DNA of 64,000 nucleotides from Clostridium_AW malenominatum (GCF_039521365.1 NZ_BAAACF010000012.1:1-64000); one strand, 5' to 3'; counted from the first letter of the stretch, positions 17,428 to 26,571 are shown. Numbers and translations: made by a program. Notes: generated by a model not told the origin, from the sequence alone.

Positions 17428-17457
17428 TTGACAAAATTTCGTTAGCAAGTATATACT
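17428..17457 (+). promoter_or_regulatory. Promoter of the GntR-ABC operon
   Basis: TTGACA and TATACT are separated by 18 bp. The -10 lies inside the left arm of the operator at 17449-17485, so a bound repressor would block RNA polymerase. Confidence 0.75.
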
Positions 17458-17485
17458 GTATATATACAACATATACAGTATATAC
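17449..17485 (+). promoter_or_regulatory. YtrA-type operator
   Basis: Two perfect 15-bp inverted arms (GTATATACTGTATAT and its complement) are separated by 7 bp, overlapping the -10 of the operon. A further half-site-like GTATACAG follows at 17489-17496. This is the expected target of the GntR/YtrA repressor encoded just downstream. Confidence 0.85.
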
Positions 17486-17518
17486 AAAGTATACAGTTTG
17501 CTATAAAGGAGTGTGTTT

Positions 17519-17887
17519 ATGAATATAATAATATCCAATTCTTCTGGTGAACCAATATATGAGCAAATAACCAATCAAATAAAAGGTTTAATTTTATTTG
17601 GAGAACTTGGAGCAGGAGATTCTCTTCCTTCTATAAGGAATTTAGCACAAGAATTACGAATTAGTGTTATAACCACTAAAAGAGCTTATGAAGAATTAGA
17701 AAAGGAAGGTTTTATTCAAACCGTACCTGGTAAAGGCTCCTTTGTGGCTGGTCAGAACAAGGAGTTACTTAAAGAAAAAAGAATGAGGATTATCGAGGAA
17801 AAGCTATCCGAAGTTGTGGAAGAAAGCAAATTAATTGGCCTTGGGTTAAATCAAATTATAGATATAATAAAAATTTTATACGAATAA
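17519..17887 (+). CDS. GntR-family repressor, YtrA subfamily
   Basis: A 122-residue regulator with an N-terminal winged helix (PIYEQITNQIKGLILFGEL, then LPSIRNLAQELRISVITTKR) and a short helical C-terminal part in place of a large effector domain, which is the YtrA layout. Such repressors control adjacent ABC transporter genes. A GTG at 17513 is only 1 nt from AAGGAG, while ATG 17519 is 7 nt away, so I use 17519. It sits 18 bp before the ATPase gene and behind a palindromic operator, so it very likely represses its own operon. Confidence 0.92.
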   Translation: MNIIISNSSGEPIYEQITNQIKGLILFGELGAGDSLPSIRNLAQELRISVITTKRAYEELEKEGFIQTVPGKGSFVAGQNKELLKEKRMRIIEEKLSEVVEESKLIGLGLNQIIDIIKILYE

Positions 17888-17905
17888 ATCTGGAGGGAAA
17901 TTATT

Positions 17906-18763
17906 ATGAATAATATTTTAGAAATCAAAAATTTAAGAAAAGAATATGATAATTTTACACTTAAAGATATAAGCTTTAATCTTGAACGAGGATATATTAT
18001 GGGATTCATCGGTCCTAATGGAGCTGGCAAAAGCACCACAATTAAGCTAATTATGAATCTTATAAAAAAGAAAAGCGGAGAAATCACAGTTCTAGGCAAA
18101 GATAACCTAAAATATGAAAGAGAAGTTAAAGAAAAAATAGGCTTCGTTTACGACGAAAATTATTATTATGAAGATTTAACTATAAACGAAATAAAAAGAA
18201 TTATATCTCCTTTTTATAAATACTGGGACGATGCTGCCTTCAATAAATATTTAAAAGACTTTGATTTAAATCCTAAAAAGAAAATTAAAACCCTATCTAA
18301 GGGAATGAAGATGAAGTTTTCTCTAGCTATGGCACTCTCCCACAATGCTGATTTAATAATCATGGATGAGCCAACTTCAGGTCTTGACCCAGTGTTTAGA
18401 CAAGAAATACTGGATATATTATATAACTTAATACAAGATGAGAATAAAAGCGTGTTTTTTTCAACTCATATTACTACGGATCTGGAAAAAATAGCTGATT
18501 ATATAACCTTTATAAACAAGGGAGAAATAGTTTTTTCAAAGCCTAAAGATGAAATCATGGAAAACTATGCTTTAATTAAGGGTTCAAAGGAGCTTTTAGA
18601 TTATGATTTGGAAAAGGAATTTATTAAAGTTCGTAAAACCTCCTTTGGTTTTGAAGCTTTAACTAACAATGTAAATAAAGTAAAGAAGCTTTTTGCCAAA
18701 GAAAATGTAGTTATAGATAGAGCTTCTTTAGAAGATATCATGGTTTATACTGCTAATAAATAG
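17906..18763 (+). CDS. ABC transporter ATP-binding protein
   Basis: A 285-residue ATPase with Walker A GPNGAGKST, signature LSKGMKMKFSLAMALSH (the K replaces the G of LSGG) and Walker B LIIMDEPTSGLDP. It has a C-terminal extension of about 70 residues, like the YtrB/BcrA-type ATPases that drive ABC-2 permeases. Two permease genes follow. The cargo is unknown; the class is linked to cell-wall antibiotics and acetoin in other Firmicutes, which cannot be decided here. Confidence 0.92.
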   Translation: MNNILEIKNLRKEYDNFTLKDISFNLERGYIMGFIGPNGAGKSTTIKLIMNLIKKKSGEITVLGKDNLKYEREVKEKIGFVYDENYYYEDLTINEIKRIISPFYKYWDDAAFNKYLKDFDLNPKKKIKTLSKGMKMKFSLAMALSHNADLIIMDEPTSGLDPVFRQEILDILYNLIQDENKSVFFSTHITTDLEKIADYITFINKGEIVFSKPKDEIMENYALIKGSKELLDYDLEKEFIKVRKTSFGFEALTNNVNKVKKLFAKENVVIDRASLEDIMVYTANK

Positions 18764-18775
18764 GAGGTACCTTGC

Positions 18776-19405
18776 ATGTTTAATCTTATTAAGAAAGATA
18801 TATTAGTACAAAAAAAATCTATTTATTTCATACTATTTTATTTGTTTATTGGTCTAGTTGCGTTTAAAACCATGCCTGATTCAGCAACAACCTACTTAAT
18901 TGCAACTACCATAGCATTTTTCTTTATTGCTGGAAGTTTTTCTTACGATGAGCAAAATAAAACCTACATGGTTATAAACAGCTTACCTATTAAAAGAAAT
19001 AGCTTAATAATATCAAAATATATATCAGTTTTAATATATACATTACTTTCTTTATTAATAATCTATATTTTTACCCTAATAGTATTTACATTAAAACTTC
19101 CTTATAAAATTGAATTATTAAACTTAAATCATGTATTCAATGTATTTATTGCTTCAATGTTTCTTTCATCAATATTGTTACCTATTTATTGCAAATTCGG
19201 TTACACAAAAGCTCGAGTATTTACCACTCTCTCTTATCTTCTTGTTTTTATTGCATTTAATATCTTAGGAAATATAGGGACTTCCATCCCAATGCTTCTT
19301 CAAGGAATTAAATTTGGAAATTTAGGTTTGTTAATTTTAATGTCATTAATTTTCATACTATCTATGTTTTTATCAATAAAACTCTATGAAAACAGAGAAT
19401 TTTAA
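18776..19405 (+). CDS. ABC-2 type permease (first of pair)
   Basis: A 209-residue membrane protein with about six hydrophobic segments. A soluble stretch near residues 60-80 (SYDEQNKTYMVINSLPIKRN) is typical of ABC-2 permeases of the YhcI/YtrC kind. It follows the ATPase after 12 bp with AGGAGG upstream. The paralogue downstream has the same motif (SLPIDRN), so the two probably form a heterodimer. Confidence 0.85.
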   Translation: MFNLIKKDILVQKKSIYFILFYLFIGLVAFKTMPDSATTYLIATTIAFFFIAGSFSYDEQNKTYMVINSLPIKRNSLIISKYISVLIYTLLSLLIIYIFTLIVFTLKLPYKIELLNLNHVFNVFIASMFLSSILLPIYCKFGYTKARVFTTLSYLLVFIAFNILGNIGTSIPMLLQGIKFGNLGLLILMSLIFILSMFLSIKLYENREF

Positions 19406-19425
19406 ACTATAAGGATGGTGCTACT

Positions 19426-20088
19426 GTGTTTAATTTAGTATTTAAAGACTTTTTACTCCAACGAAAAATTACTTTCATAGCCATAGCTTATTCTTTGTTT
19501 ATGCTTGTAATAGGTATATTGGCCCCAATAGATAATCCTATGCCTTTATATACTTTTGGAATAATAATCATGGTGTATTCTTCTATCCAAGATATGGTAG
19601 GAAAAGAAGAGCGCTGTAAATCATCTTTAATACTAGGAAGTCTACCTATAGATAGAAATGACTTAGTTATTTCAAAATATCTATCTCTAATCTTTATGAC
19701 AATCATGAACTTAGTAATGTTTTTACTTCCATTTTCCATATTTAGATGGATTAGAGGAGGCAGCCCTATACCTTTTACAGATTATATAATTATGATTGTT
19801 TGTGTATCAGCAATACTCCTAAGCTTTTCAATATATTTTCCATTATATTTTAAGTTTGGATATGCCGTAATGAGAATTTTTCCTTTAGTTATATATATAG
19901 GGGGGTTAATGTTGCCTGGGTTTTTACAAAAATTAATAAAAAGAGATAATCCAATGGTAAAAAATATTCTTAGTATTATTATTCATAATCCAAGTAAAGT
20001 TTTAATTATATTTTTCATGTTTTCATTAGCTATGCTACTAATTTCCATGTTTATATCTTTAGTTATATATAAAAATAGAGACCTTTAA
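19426..20088 (+). CDS. ABC-2 type permease (second of pair)
   Basis: A 220-residue membrane protein with about six hydrophobic segments, a paralogue of the gene before it (shared LIL/SLPIDRNDLVISKY-like block). It starts with GTG after AAGGATGG. It is the last gene of the operon and is followed at once by a terminator. Confidence 0.85.
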   Translation: MFNLVFKDFLLQRKITFIAIAYSLFMLVIGILAPIDNPMPLYTFGIIIMVYSSIQDMVGKEERCKSSLILGSLPIDRNDLVISKYLSLIFMTIMNLVMFLLPFSIFRWIRGGSPIPFTDYIIMIVCVSAILLSFSIYFPLYFKFGYAVMRIFPLVIYIGGLMLPGFLQKLIKRDNPMVKNILSIIIHNPSKVLIIFFMFSLAMLLISMFISLVIYKNRDL

Positions 20089-20111
20089 AAAAGCCACCAA
20101 GGTGGCTTTTT
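20087..20111. terminator. Terminator of the GntR-ABC operon
   Basis: AAAAAAGCCACC pairs with GGTGGCTTTTT across a 2-nt loop. It overlaps the permease stop codon. Confidence 0.85.
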
Positions 20112-20159
20112 AGTTGTTTAGGTGATTAGTGTTTTATACTCAACTAAAACACTAAAAAT

Positions 20160-20798
20160 CTAAGAAACTAAATAACTAAATAGCGCTACTATTTTTGCCG
20201 TTACATTAATTTGTCCTGGAAGTATTGGGGTAGCCTCTGCTAAAGCTTTATAAGGAACTGGACTTTCCCCTATTTCTCTAACGCTTTCTTCAATAATTCT
20301 AACAGGAGTGCCATTTAAATTAACCCTTAAGCTATTAGCCATTTCTCTAGCTTTTATTGCAGCATCTTTTAAAGCTAGCTTCAATGCCTTATTGTAATAT
20401 ATTTCCATATTGTCCACAGTGAATTTTATGTTGTTTACTGTATTTGCACCATTCTTTACTGCATTATCTACTACTTCCCCTACTTTGTTAATATTTCTCA
20501 CTTTAACATTTAAAATATTTGACACCCTATATCCTCTAAAAATTTGCCTTCCCTCCACATAATCGTATTGAGGCTCAATAGTATAGCTGGCTGTACTTAT
20601 GTCTTTTTCATCTATCCCCATTTGTCTTAATGCATTTATAACTGAGTTTGATTTTATAGCGTTTTCTCTTTGAGCCGTTTCTAGATCTTTATTCTCTGTA
20701 ACTACTCCTAAATTAACTATAGCTACATCGGGCTGAACTCTCACAATTCCTAATCCATTCACCTTCATTTTTCCTTCATTCCAAGAAGTATAATCCAT
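20160..20798 (-). CDS. SIMPL-domain (DUF541) protein
   Basis: A 212-residue protein with one SIMPL/DUF541 domain (VRVQPDVAIVNL-like start, then GIDEKDISTASYTIEPQYDY). The family includes E. coli YggE and has no settled biochemical role. Unlike most members it shows no signal peptide. GGAGG is 9 nt before the ATG at 20798, so the longer frame from 20819 is unlikely. It lies 58 bp after the SDR gene on the same strand and may be co-transcribed. Confidence 0.8.
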   Translation of the reverse strand: MDYTSWNEGKMKVNGLGIVRVQPDVAIVNLGVVTENKDLETAQRENAIKSNSVINALRQMGIDEKDISTASYTIEPQYDYVEGRQIFRGYRVSNILNVKVRNINKVGEVVDNAVKNGANTVNNIKFTVDNMEIYYNKALKLALKDAAIKAREMANSLRVNLNGTPVRIIEESVREIGESPVPYKALAEATPILPGQINVTAKIVALFSYLVS

Positions 20799-20856
20799 AA
20801 TAAAAAACCTCCAAACCATATAATTATTACATTATATGTAAGAAGGTCTTTTATGT

Positions 20857-21588
20857 TTATAGCATTCCGCCATCTATAGTTATTATTTGACCTGTAATAT
20901 ATTTTGAAGCATTACTGCATAAAAACACTACGGCTTTTCCTATATCTTCACAATCTCCAAATCTACATAGAGGTATTTCTTCTTCTAAACTTTTCTTTTC
21001 CTCAGGGGATAACCATCCGTTCATTTCTGTATTTATCACTCCTGGAGAAATGGCATTTACTCTAATACCTGAAGGTCCTAATTCCTTTGCTAAGGCTTTT
21101 GTAAAGGAATTTATTCCTCCCTTTGAGGCAGAATATATAACTTCACAAGATGCCCCAACATTTCCCCACATAGAGGATATGTTGACTATAGCTCCCTCTC
21201 CTTTTTTAAGCATATGTGGAACCGAAGCTCTACAGCAGTTAAATACCCCTTTTAAATTAGTATTTATCAGTTCATCAAAGTCCTCTTCACTAGAATCTAT
21301 AAAAAGGCCCACCTTAGAAATTCCTGCATTGTTAACTAGTATATCTATTTTCCCAAACCTACCTACTATATCATCAACCATAGTTTTTGTTTCCTTATAT
21401 GAGCTTACATCACACCTATAAATTTCTCCATATCCGCCTATACTTTTAATATATTCTAAAGTTTCTTTAGCAGAAACCTCATCTCTTCTATAGTTAATTA
21501 CTACAGAGCATCCTGCCTTAGAGAGTTCTATGGCAATTCCTTTGCCTATGCCTCTAGAGCCCCCTGTAACTAGTGCTACCTTATTCAT
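20857..21588 (-). CDS. Short-chain dehydrogenase/reductase (FabG-like)
   Basis: A 243-residue SDR with the NAD(P) motif TGGSRGIG (8-15), NNAG (86-89) and catalytic Ser139, Tyr152 and Lys156 (YSASK). The closest general match is 3-oxoacyl-ACP reductase, but a lone copy outside a fatty-acid operon could act on other carbonyl substrates. It starts 14 bp after the formimidoylglutamase gene. Confidence 0.85.
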   Translation of the reverse strand: MNKVALVTGGSRGIGKGIAIELSKAGCSVVINYRRDEVSAKETLEYIKSIGGYGEIYRCDVSSYKETKTMVDDIVGRFGKIDILVNNAGISKVGLFIDSSEEDFDELINTNLKGVFNCCRASVPHMLKKGEGAIVNISSMWGNVGASCEVIYSASKGGINSFTKALAKELGPSGIRVNAISPGVINTEMNGWLSPEEKKSLEEEIPLCRFGDCEDIGKAVVFLCSNASKYITGQIITIDGGML

Positions 21589-21602
21589 CCTTACACATCC
21601 TT

Positions 21603-22619
21603 TTAGTAAATATCACAATCATTCATTCTACTTAATGTATTGATTAGAGCAAAAATTATGGATGCAGCCAAGTTTGCTGTAACATTATCTGAATCAAACC
21701 TTGGTGAAACCTCAGCTATATCAAAACTTACTACCTTATTAGATCTTAAAATGTATTTTAAAAATATCAAAGCTTTTTCTGGATTTAGTCCTAAAGGCTG
21801 GATAGCGCTTACCCCCGGTGCAAACGCAGAGGAAAATACATCGGTACAAATAGTTACATATATATAATCTTGATGTTTAATAAACTCATCAATTTTTTCC
21901 ATGACATTCCAGTTGTCGCTATATAAAATATCTTTAGCTAAAATGTACTTAACTCCAAGTCTATCTGCTGTTTTAAAAAGTTCTACAGTATTACTGTGCT
22001 TTTGAACTCCCAAACAAAAGTATGAATAGGGTAAGTTTTCACTTTCACATATATCTGCTATTTGCCTAAACATGCTTCCAGAGCTGCCCCCATTTGGGTA
22101 AGGTCTTATATCAAAGTGAGCATCAAAGTTTATTATACCAATTCTAGGTTTATCATCGACTTTCCTAATATTATTTAATACTCCATTGTAATTTCCAAAG
22201 GCAGTTTCGTGTCCCCCACCTAATACTATAGGAAATAAATTTAAACTTAAAATTTTATCTACGCATTTTGAAAGAAGGCTTTGGCTTTCTTCTAAAGTTA
22301 TATCTTCGCAATGTACATTGCCCATGTCAAAGATCTTCACCTCTTGATTAAAACAACAAGGTAGGTTAGCTAATTCCTTTCTAATACTTTCAGGTCCTTT
22401 AGCAGCTCCTCCTCTTCCTTTGTTTCTCTTAACACCTTCATCGCAACAAAAACCTATGAGACCAAAACCTAGCTTGCCTGTAAAAGGAGTTAAATCTTCT
22501 CTATTTAAATCAACACATTCTACCCACTGGTGCCATCTAAAGGCATCAAAATTAGTTTCACTATCTGTTCTTCCTTGCCATATTTCCTTATCTAAAGTTT
22601 TATAATTTCTATCAAACAT
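21603..22619 (-). CDS. hutG: Formimidoylglutamase (arginase family)
   Basis: A 338-residue ureohydrolase. The manganese ligands are seen in GGGHE (134-138), FDAHFDIR (165-172) and CTDVF (258-262). The SGSMFRQI stretch and overall length favour formimidoylglutamase (N-formimidoylglutamate to glutamate and formamide, last step of histidine breakdown) over agmatinase. AGGAG is 8 nt before ATG 22619; the GTG at 22628 overlaps that site. The other hut genes are not in the window, so the role in histidine use is inferred from family only. Confidence 0.85.
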   Translation of the reverse strand: MFDRNYKTLDKEIWQGRTDSETNFDAFRWHQWVECVDLNREDLTPFTGKLGFGLIGFCCDEGVKRNKGRGGAAKGPESIRKELANLPCCFNQEVKIFDMGNVHCEDITLEESQSLLSKCVDKILSLNLFPIVLGGGHETAFGNYNGVLNNIRKVDDKPRIGIINFDAHFDIRPYPNGGSSGSMFRQIADICESENLPYSYFCLGVQKHSNTVELFKTADRLGVKYILAKDILYSDNWNVMEKIDEFIKHQDYIYVTICTDVFSSAFAPGVSAIQPLGLNPEKALIFLKYILRSNKVVSFDIAEVSPRFDSDNVTANLAASIIFALINTLSRMNDCDIY

Positions 22620-22676
22620 TTTATCCACTCCTATTTTTGACTTTACATATAAATTATATAATAATAAAAAATTATA

Positions 22677-22702
22677 GGCTACTGATAATTATATCAGCAG
22701 CC
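22677..22702 (-). terminator. Terminator after DUF3892-like gene
   Basis: GGCT-A-CTGATA pairs with TATCAG-C-AGCC, followed on the minus strand by ATAATTTTTTATT. Confidence 0.75.
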
Positions 22703-22722
22703 CGTCTTTTTTTAGTCTTTTG

Positions 22723-22971
22723 TTACTCTTCTACTACAGGTAAGTTTTTTAAATAATTATATTTATCATCATCAGGTAAACTTTCCAAAAATTCATTTCC
22801 TATCTTGGCAACTTGAGGAGATACTCCTTTTATAGCCGTTTGCCTTGACATGAAAACCGCCTGCTCTTTTGATATGGTTTCTCCATTATCTAGATTATAA
22901 GCTGTGATAACTCCATCGTCACCTCTAACTACTCCTATAATAGTGTGGCCAAATGTATGATCAAAGTACAT
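22723..22971 (-). CDS. DUF3892-like small protein
   Basis: An 82-residue protein. The stretch GVVRGDDGVITAYNLDNGET followed by ISKEQAV resembles DUF3892 proteins, which have no known function. The C-terminal half (SLPDDDKYNYLKNLP) is acidic. The ATG at 22971 is about 10 nt from GGAGGT, and the upstream ATG at 22995 lacks a good site, so I use 22971. Confidence 0.7.
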   Translation of the reverse strand: MYFDHTFGHTIIGVVRGDDGVITAYNLDNGETISKEQAVFMSRQTAIKGVSPQVAKIGNEFLESLPDDDKYNYLKNLPVVEE

Positions 22972-23063
22972 AAATGAAAACACCTCCAAGTTCATTTTAA
23001 TAATATTATTTCCTTGGAGGTGGATAAAATACTACTGAAATACCGCATATTCATTTCAGATAG

Positions 23064-23954
23064 TTAATCATTTGACCAATGGGTTGGGCGAGTTAGCAAA
23101 ATCGGTAGCTTTGTATTAGAATCCCCCTTTGCCGTGTTAATCTGAGCTTGAGTAAGAAAGATACTATCTCTAAGGTTAGCTCCTCTGAGGTCAGTATCTC
23201 GTAAATCAGCTCCAATGAGATCAGCCCCGCTCAAATCCACTCCTCTTAGATCTGCTGCAATAAGACATGCTCCTCTCAAGTTTGCACCTCTGAGATTAGT
23301 TTTTCTGAGATCTTTGCCAATAAAATCTAATCCTCGCCCTCTGCTATTCTGACGTCTTGAAGAAGTTTTCTGTCCACCACGGAATTTATTTTGTACTAGT
23401 TCACTGGTACGTTGAAGTAGAGCGTTAACATTATTTCGGTGCGCTGCCATATCCAATTCTATAAGAGAGTCAGGGCTAAGATGAGTAAGTCCTTCCGTTT
23501 CATTGAATATGCTGCTGAGCTCATCTTGGATAGGACTGGCAGGCTTTAGTGTACGCGCTTCTGTCAGATACCATAGCATTTCATGCAGTTGTCTCATAAT
23601 CAGGAACACCTCAAACATTTGATTAGCGGACTCCGGAAATTGTCTCCAGTCATGTCCACCGTAGGTAACTTGAGCAACCTTTTGTCCTGCCCCAAAGCAA
23701 TCATAAGCAGTACAACCTTTAAGTCCCCGTTCTCTGAGATTTCTGTGAACTGAGCAGGTAAAATCCGATTTTAAATTTATGCAAGGTTTGCCCGCCTCTT
23801 TGTCCACTGGAAAACCTTCAAAAGCTGAAAAGTACAGTGCAATACAGCACAAGCCGAAACACTTTTCGCAGTCAACTCTAAGGTCCTCTAGCGCCCTGTG
23901 GAGAAAAGATAATTCTTTATCACTTTTATTTCCATGTGGATATATCATATTCAT
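23064..23954 (-). CDS. Pentapeptide-repeat protein with N-terminal cysteine cluster
   Basis: A 296-residue protein. The first 75 residues hold a Cys-rich module (DCEKCFGLCC, then CINLKSDFTCSVH, CTAYDC) like YkgJ-type metal- or FeS-binding domains. A helical middle follows. About ten pentapeptide repeats of the A(D/N)LRG type lie near residues 213-262 (LRKTNLRGANLRGACLIAAD and onward). The function is unknown. Pentapeptide beta-helices mediate protein contacts; the link to a metal module is uncommon. It stands alone, with an ATG 23954 start and GAGGTGAATG before it. Confidence 0.8.
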   Translation of the reverse strand: MNMIYPHGNKSDKELSFLHRALEDLRVDCEKCFGLCCIALYFSAFEGFPVDKEAGKPCINLKSDFTCSVHRNLRERGLKGCTAYDCFGAGQKVAQVTYGGHDWRQFPESANQMFEVFLIMRQLHEMLWYLTEARTLKPASPIQDELSSIFNETEGLTHLSPDSLIELDMAAHRNNVNALLQRTSELVQNKFRGGQKTSSRRQNSRGRGLDFIGKDLRKTNLRGANLRGACLIAADLRGVDLSGADLIGADLRDTDLRGANLRDSIFLTQAQINTAKGDSNTKLPILLTRPTHWSND

Positions 23955-24123
23955 TCACCTCATATTTACAAAATGTAAAAATTTTCACTTTTAAATTATA
24001 TCATAGGCATCATATTATTCAACTTCTAAAGAACATTCATTATATGCTAAAACTTTAATTATTATAAGAATAATATGATTTTTTCCATAAATATGGTAAT
24101 ATTATAAGGAGGAGAGTGATTTT

Positions 24124-24477
24124 ATGATGTATTTAGCGGCGAAAACGTATAAAATAGTAATATTTTTTCTACCATTTATATTAATTCCGGCTATTACACC
24201 CTTTTATCTTATTCTTGATAAATTTTTACTTGTAAAGATTTTTGGCTGTGGATGTGTGGGTAATGGGGAAATATTCAATTCATATGGTGGCACATTCAAT
24301 GCTAACGATTTAAGAACAGTAGCATTTGGTATTTTAGTTGTTTTAATGATAATACTAGCAACATATTTATCATTAAGTTTTAATTTAAAGAGTTATCGAA
24401 TGTTATATATTGGAACCGTTAGCTTATTTAACGTAGCATATTGGTTCCTTATTATTAAAACATTTTTCTGGAAATGA
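24124..24477 (+). CDS. Small membrane protein
   Basis: A 117-residue protein with three or four hydrophobic segments and GCGCVG in the first outer or inner loop. GGAGGAGAG precedes the ATG. I do not recognise the family. The neighbouring gene on the same strand is also a small membrane protein; the two may be expressed together. Confidence 0.6.
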   Translation: MMYLAAKTYKIVIFFLPFILIPAITPFYLILDKFLLVKIFGCGCVGNGEIFNSYGGTFNANDLRTVAFGILVVLMIILATYLSLSFNLKSYRMLYIGTVSLFNVAYWFLIIKTFFWK

Positions 24478-24569
24478 TATAAGCATTTTTTATGATAAAG
24501 TTCACTAGAGCATTATTGGAAATATAATGAAAGAGAATATTACTTATATAATCTTCTATGGAGGTAAAC

Positions 24570-25010
24570 ATGAATAAATATAAGAAAAATGCTATAGCTG
24601 CAAATATATTTCTTATGGCTTGGTTCTTTCTAGATATGGTGAGCTTAAACATTGGCGATAATATTTTAGTAACGAGTTCATATAAAGATGACGGTATATT
24701 TTTTATTATTTTTTTAGTAGCATTTGTCTGGTTTGTTATAAAGGACAATATTGGAAAATACATTCTTGTAGGCTGGCTTTTTGTGTGGTTTACAACACAG
24801 TTTTATTTTCATTGGTATTTTACTATATTTGGCCCATGGAAAGGAAAAATTAATTATTTTGCTAATACTATAAAGTTAATACCATCTTCTAATATTTACA
24901 TACCCGATTTATATCATATCGTATTGCATGTATTAATTCTGGCTTCGTTAATAAGTATGATTATATATTGTGCTGTTTGCAAAAATAAAAAAGAGTCTAA
25001 TTACTATTAG
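24570..25010 (+). CDS. Small membrane protein
   Basis: A 146-residue protein with four hydrophobic segments, rich in Trp and Phe (WFTTQFYFHWYFTIFGPW), ending in a basic tail. ATG 24570 lies 6 nt after GGAGG; the in-frame ATG at 24558 overlaps that site. No known family is evident. It may be co-transcribed with the gene before it. Confidence 0.6.
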   Translation: MNKYKKNAIAANIFLMAWFFLDMVSLNIGDNILVTSSYKDDGIFFIIFLVAFVWFVIKDNIGKYILVGWLFVWFTTQFYFHWYFTIFGPWKGKINYFANTIKLIPSSNIYIPDLYHIVLHVLILASLISMIIYCAVCKNKKESNYY

Positions 25011-25088
25011 TTAAATCATAATAGTAATTAAATGCGTCTATTTTATATAGGTATATTCGAATAAATTATATGAGAGGAGGGTTTGATA

Positions 25089-25274
25089 ATGGAAAAGGTA
25101 ATATGGGTTAGAAGTAATGTGAAAGCGCTAGGTACAAAAGAAGATGATGGCTTGGATATAGTAAACAAGTATTTAGAAGAAGGTTGGAAAGTTAAGCATA
25201 TATCTGCATGTGCTGTAGGAGATAGCATAATTGCAGGACAGGCGTATATTGTTATTGAAAAAAATGTTGACTAG
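25089..25274 (+). CDS. Small DUF4177-like protein
   Basis: A 61-residue soluble protein. The pattern LEEGWKVKHISA...AYIVIEK recalls DUF4177-type small proteins of unknown role. GAGGAGGG precedes the ATG at 25089; the TTG at 25083 is too close to it. Confidence 0.6.
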   Translation: MEKVIWVRSNVKALGTKEDDGLDIVNKYLEEGWKVKHISACAVGDSIIAGQAYIVIEKNVD

Positions 25275-25395
25275 AATAATTTTAAATATTTAATGACACA
25301 TCATTCTTAAAGTATGAACTAAGTGGACATTCTATGATGTCCACTTAAAAAATATCAAATTATCAATACTACTGTATATATAAGAAAATTATGCA

Positions 25396-25725
25396 TTAAC
25401 CTAATTTATCACCTATTTTAACAGATTGTTGTGGTTGGATTAATACTACTCCTTGTGTAGCATAAACTCCTAATATTAATACCTCCGACATAAAATCGGC
25501 AATTTGTCTTGGTGGAAAATTTACCACTCCTAAAACTTGCTTACCTATAAGTTCTTCTTTTTTATAGCATTCAGTAATTTGGGCACTGGATTTCTTTATA
25601 CCAATTTTTTCACCAAAATCTACTATTAGTTTATAAGCAGGTTTTTTGGCTTTTTCAAAAAATTCCACTTCAATAATTTCCCCAACTCGTATATCTAATT
25701 TCATAAAATCCTCAAAAGTAACCAT
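25396..25725 (-). CDS. csaA: CsaA-like tRNA-binding domain protein
   Basis: A 109-residue protein that is a single EMAP/tRNA-binding OB fold (FMKLDIRVGEIIEVE, GVVNFPPRQIADFMSEVLIL). This matches CsaA, described as a chaperone/secretion-related tRNA-binding protein in Bacillus. It is a single gene with its own ribosome binding site (AAGGAAGG). Confidence 0.88.
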   Translation of the reverse strand: MVTFEDFMKLDIRVGEIIEVEFFEKAKKPAYKLIVDFGEKIGIKKSSAQITECYKKEELIGKQVLGVVNFPPRQIADFMSEVLILGVYATQGVVLIQPQQSVKIGDKLG

Positions 25726-25854
25726 AAAAACACCTTCCTTCTGATATTATACAATAATAATTACTAACAATTTCGAAATAGTCCTTTAAAATGTTATATA
25801 CATACTATTATATCTTTTTAAATAGATAAGTCTTTTCTAAAATCTAGTTAGTTT

Positions 25855-26571
25855 TTAGCTTATTTTTTGATTTTTTCTTCTAAATTCTGTAGGTGATATT
25901 TTTTCTAAATACTTAAACACTCTAGTAAATGATGAATTGTGTTCATAACCTACCATTTGAGAAATTTGTAAAATTGTTAAATTTGTACTCAAAAGGAGTT
26001 CTTTTGATTTTTTCACTCTTAGATTTTGTATGTATTCAACAGGGGAGACCTTCATTTTATTTTTAAACCATTCACTATAATAACTGATATTGTAATGTTC
26101 AATAGCTGCTAATTTTTTCAAATCTATATCTTCCGTAAAATGTTCATTAATATATTTTATAGAATCAGCCATACTTCCATCCTCAATAAAATGATAACAG
26201 TAGAGGAATAAGTTATTGATGGAACTAGAACTTTTTTTATTATCAGCTTCATTTAACAATAAATATCTTATAGCTTTCCACTTATCATCAAATAAAACTT
26301 CCCTTCCACCCACCATCTTTTCCATATCATATTTATTAAGCATATTATTAGATATATCTAAAACCAAGAATTCATTACTCTTATCAGCCCTAAAGCTGTG
26401 TTCACAATCTGGAGGAAGAAAGAATAAGTGCTCATCTTTTAGTGTTAGTTTTTTATAATTAGTTTCTATATAAAGCATCCCATGAATTGGTAGAATTAAT
26501 TGAGCATATGAATGAGCATGTGTATTAAGTTTGTAATCATATATTCTACGTTCACATTTTATACTATTCAA
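25855..26571 (-). CDS. AraC-family transcriptional regulator
   Basis: A 238-residue regulator with an N-terminal cupin-like sensing half (ILPIHGML, FLPPDCEHSF) and a C-terminal AraC double helix-turn-helix (VSPVEYIQNLRVKKSKELLL, then GYEHNSSFTRVFKY). The start is a TTG with AGAGGTG 7 nt upstream. It is divergent from rubrerythrin, separated by about 220 bp, so it might act there, but no evidence of a site was found. Confidence 0.85.
   Translation of the reverse strand: MNSIKCERRIYDYKLNTHAHSYAQLILPIHGMLYIETNYKKLTLKDEHLFFLPPDCEHSFRADKSNEFLVLDISNNMLNKYDMEKMVGGREVLFDDKWKAIRYLLLNEADNKKSSSSINNLFLYCYHFIEDGSMADSIKYINEHFTEDIDLKKLAAIEHYNISYYSEWFKNKMKVSPVEYIQNLRVKKSKELLLSTNLTILQISQMVGYEHNSSFTRVFKYLEKISPTEFRRKNQKIS

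Noticed and set aside
17513..17518. GTG start for the GntR regulator
   Set aside because: It lies 1 nt after AAGGAG, too close for initiation; ATG 17519 is at a normal distance.
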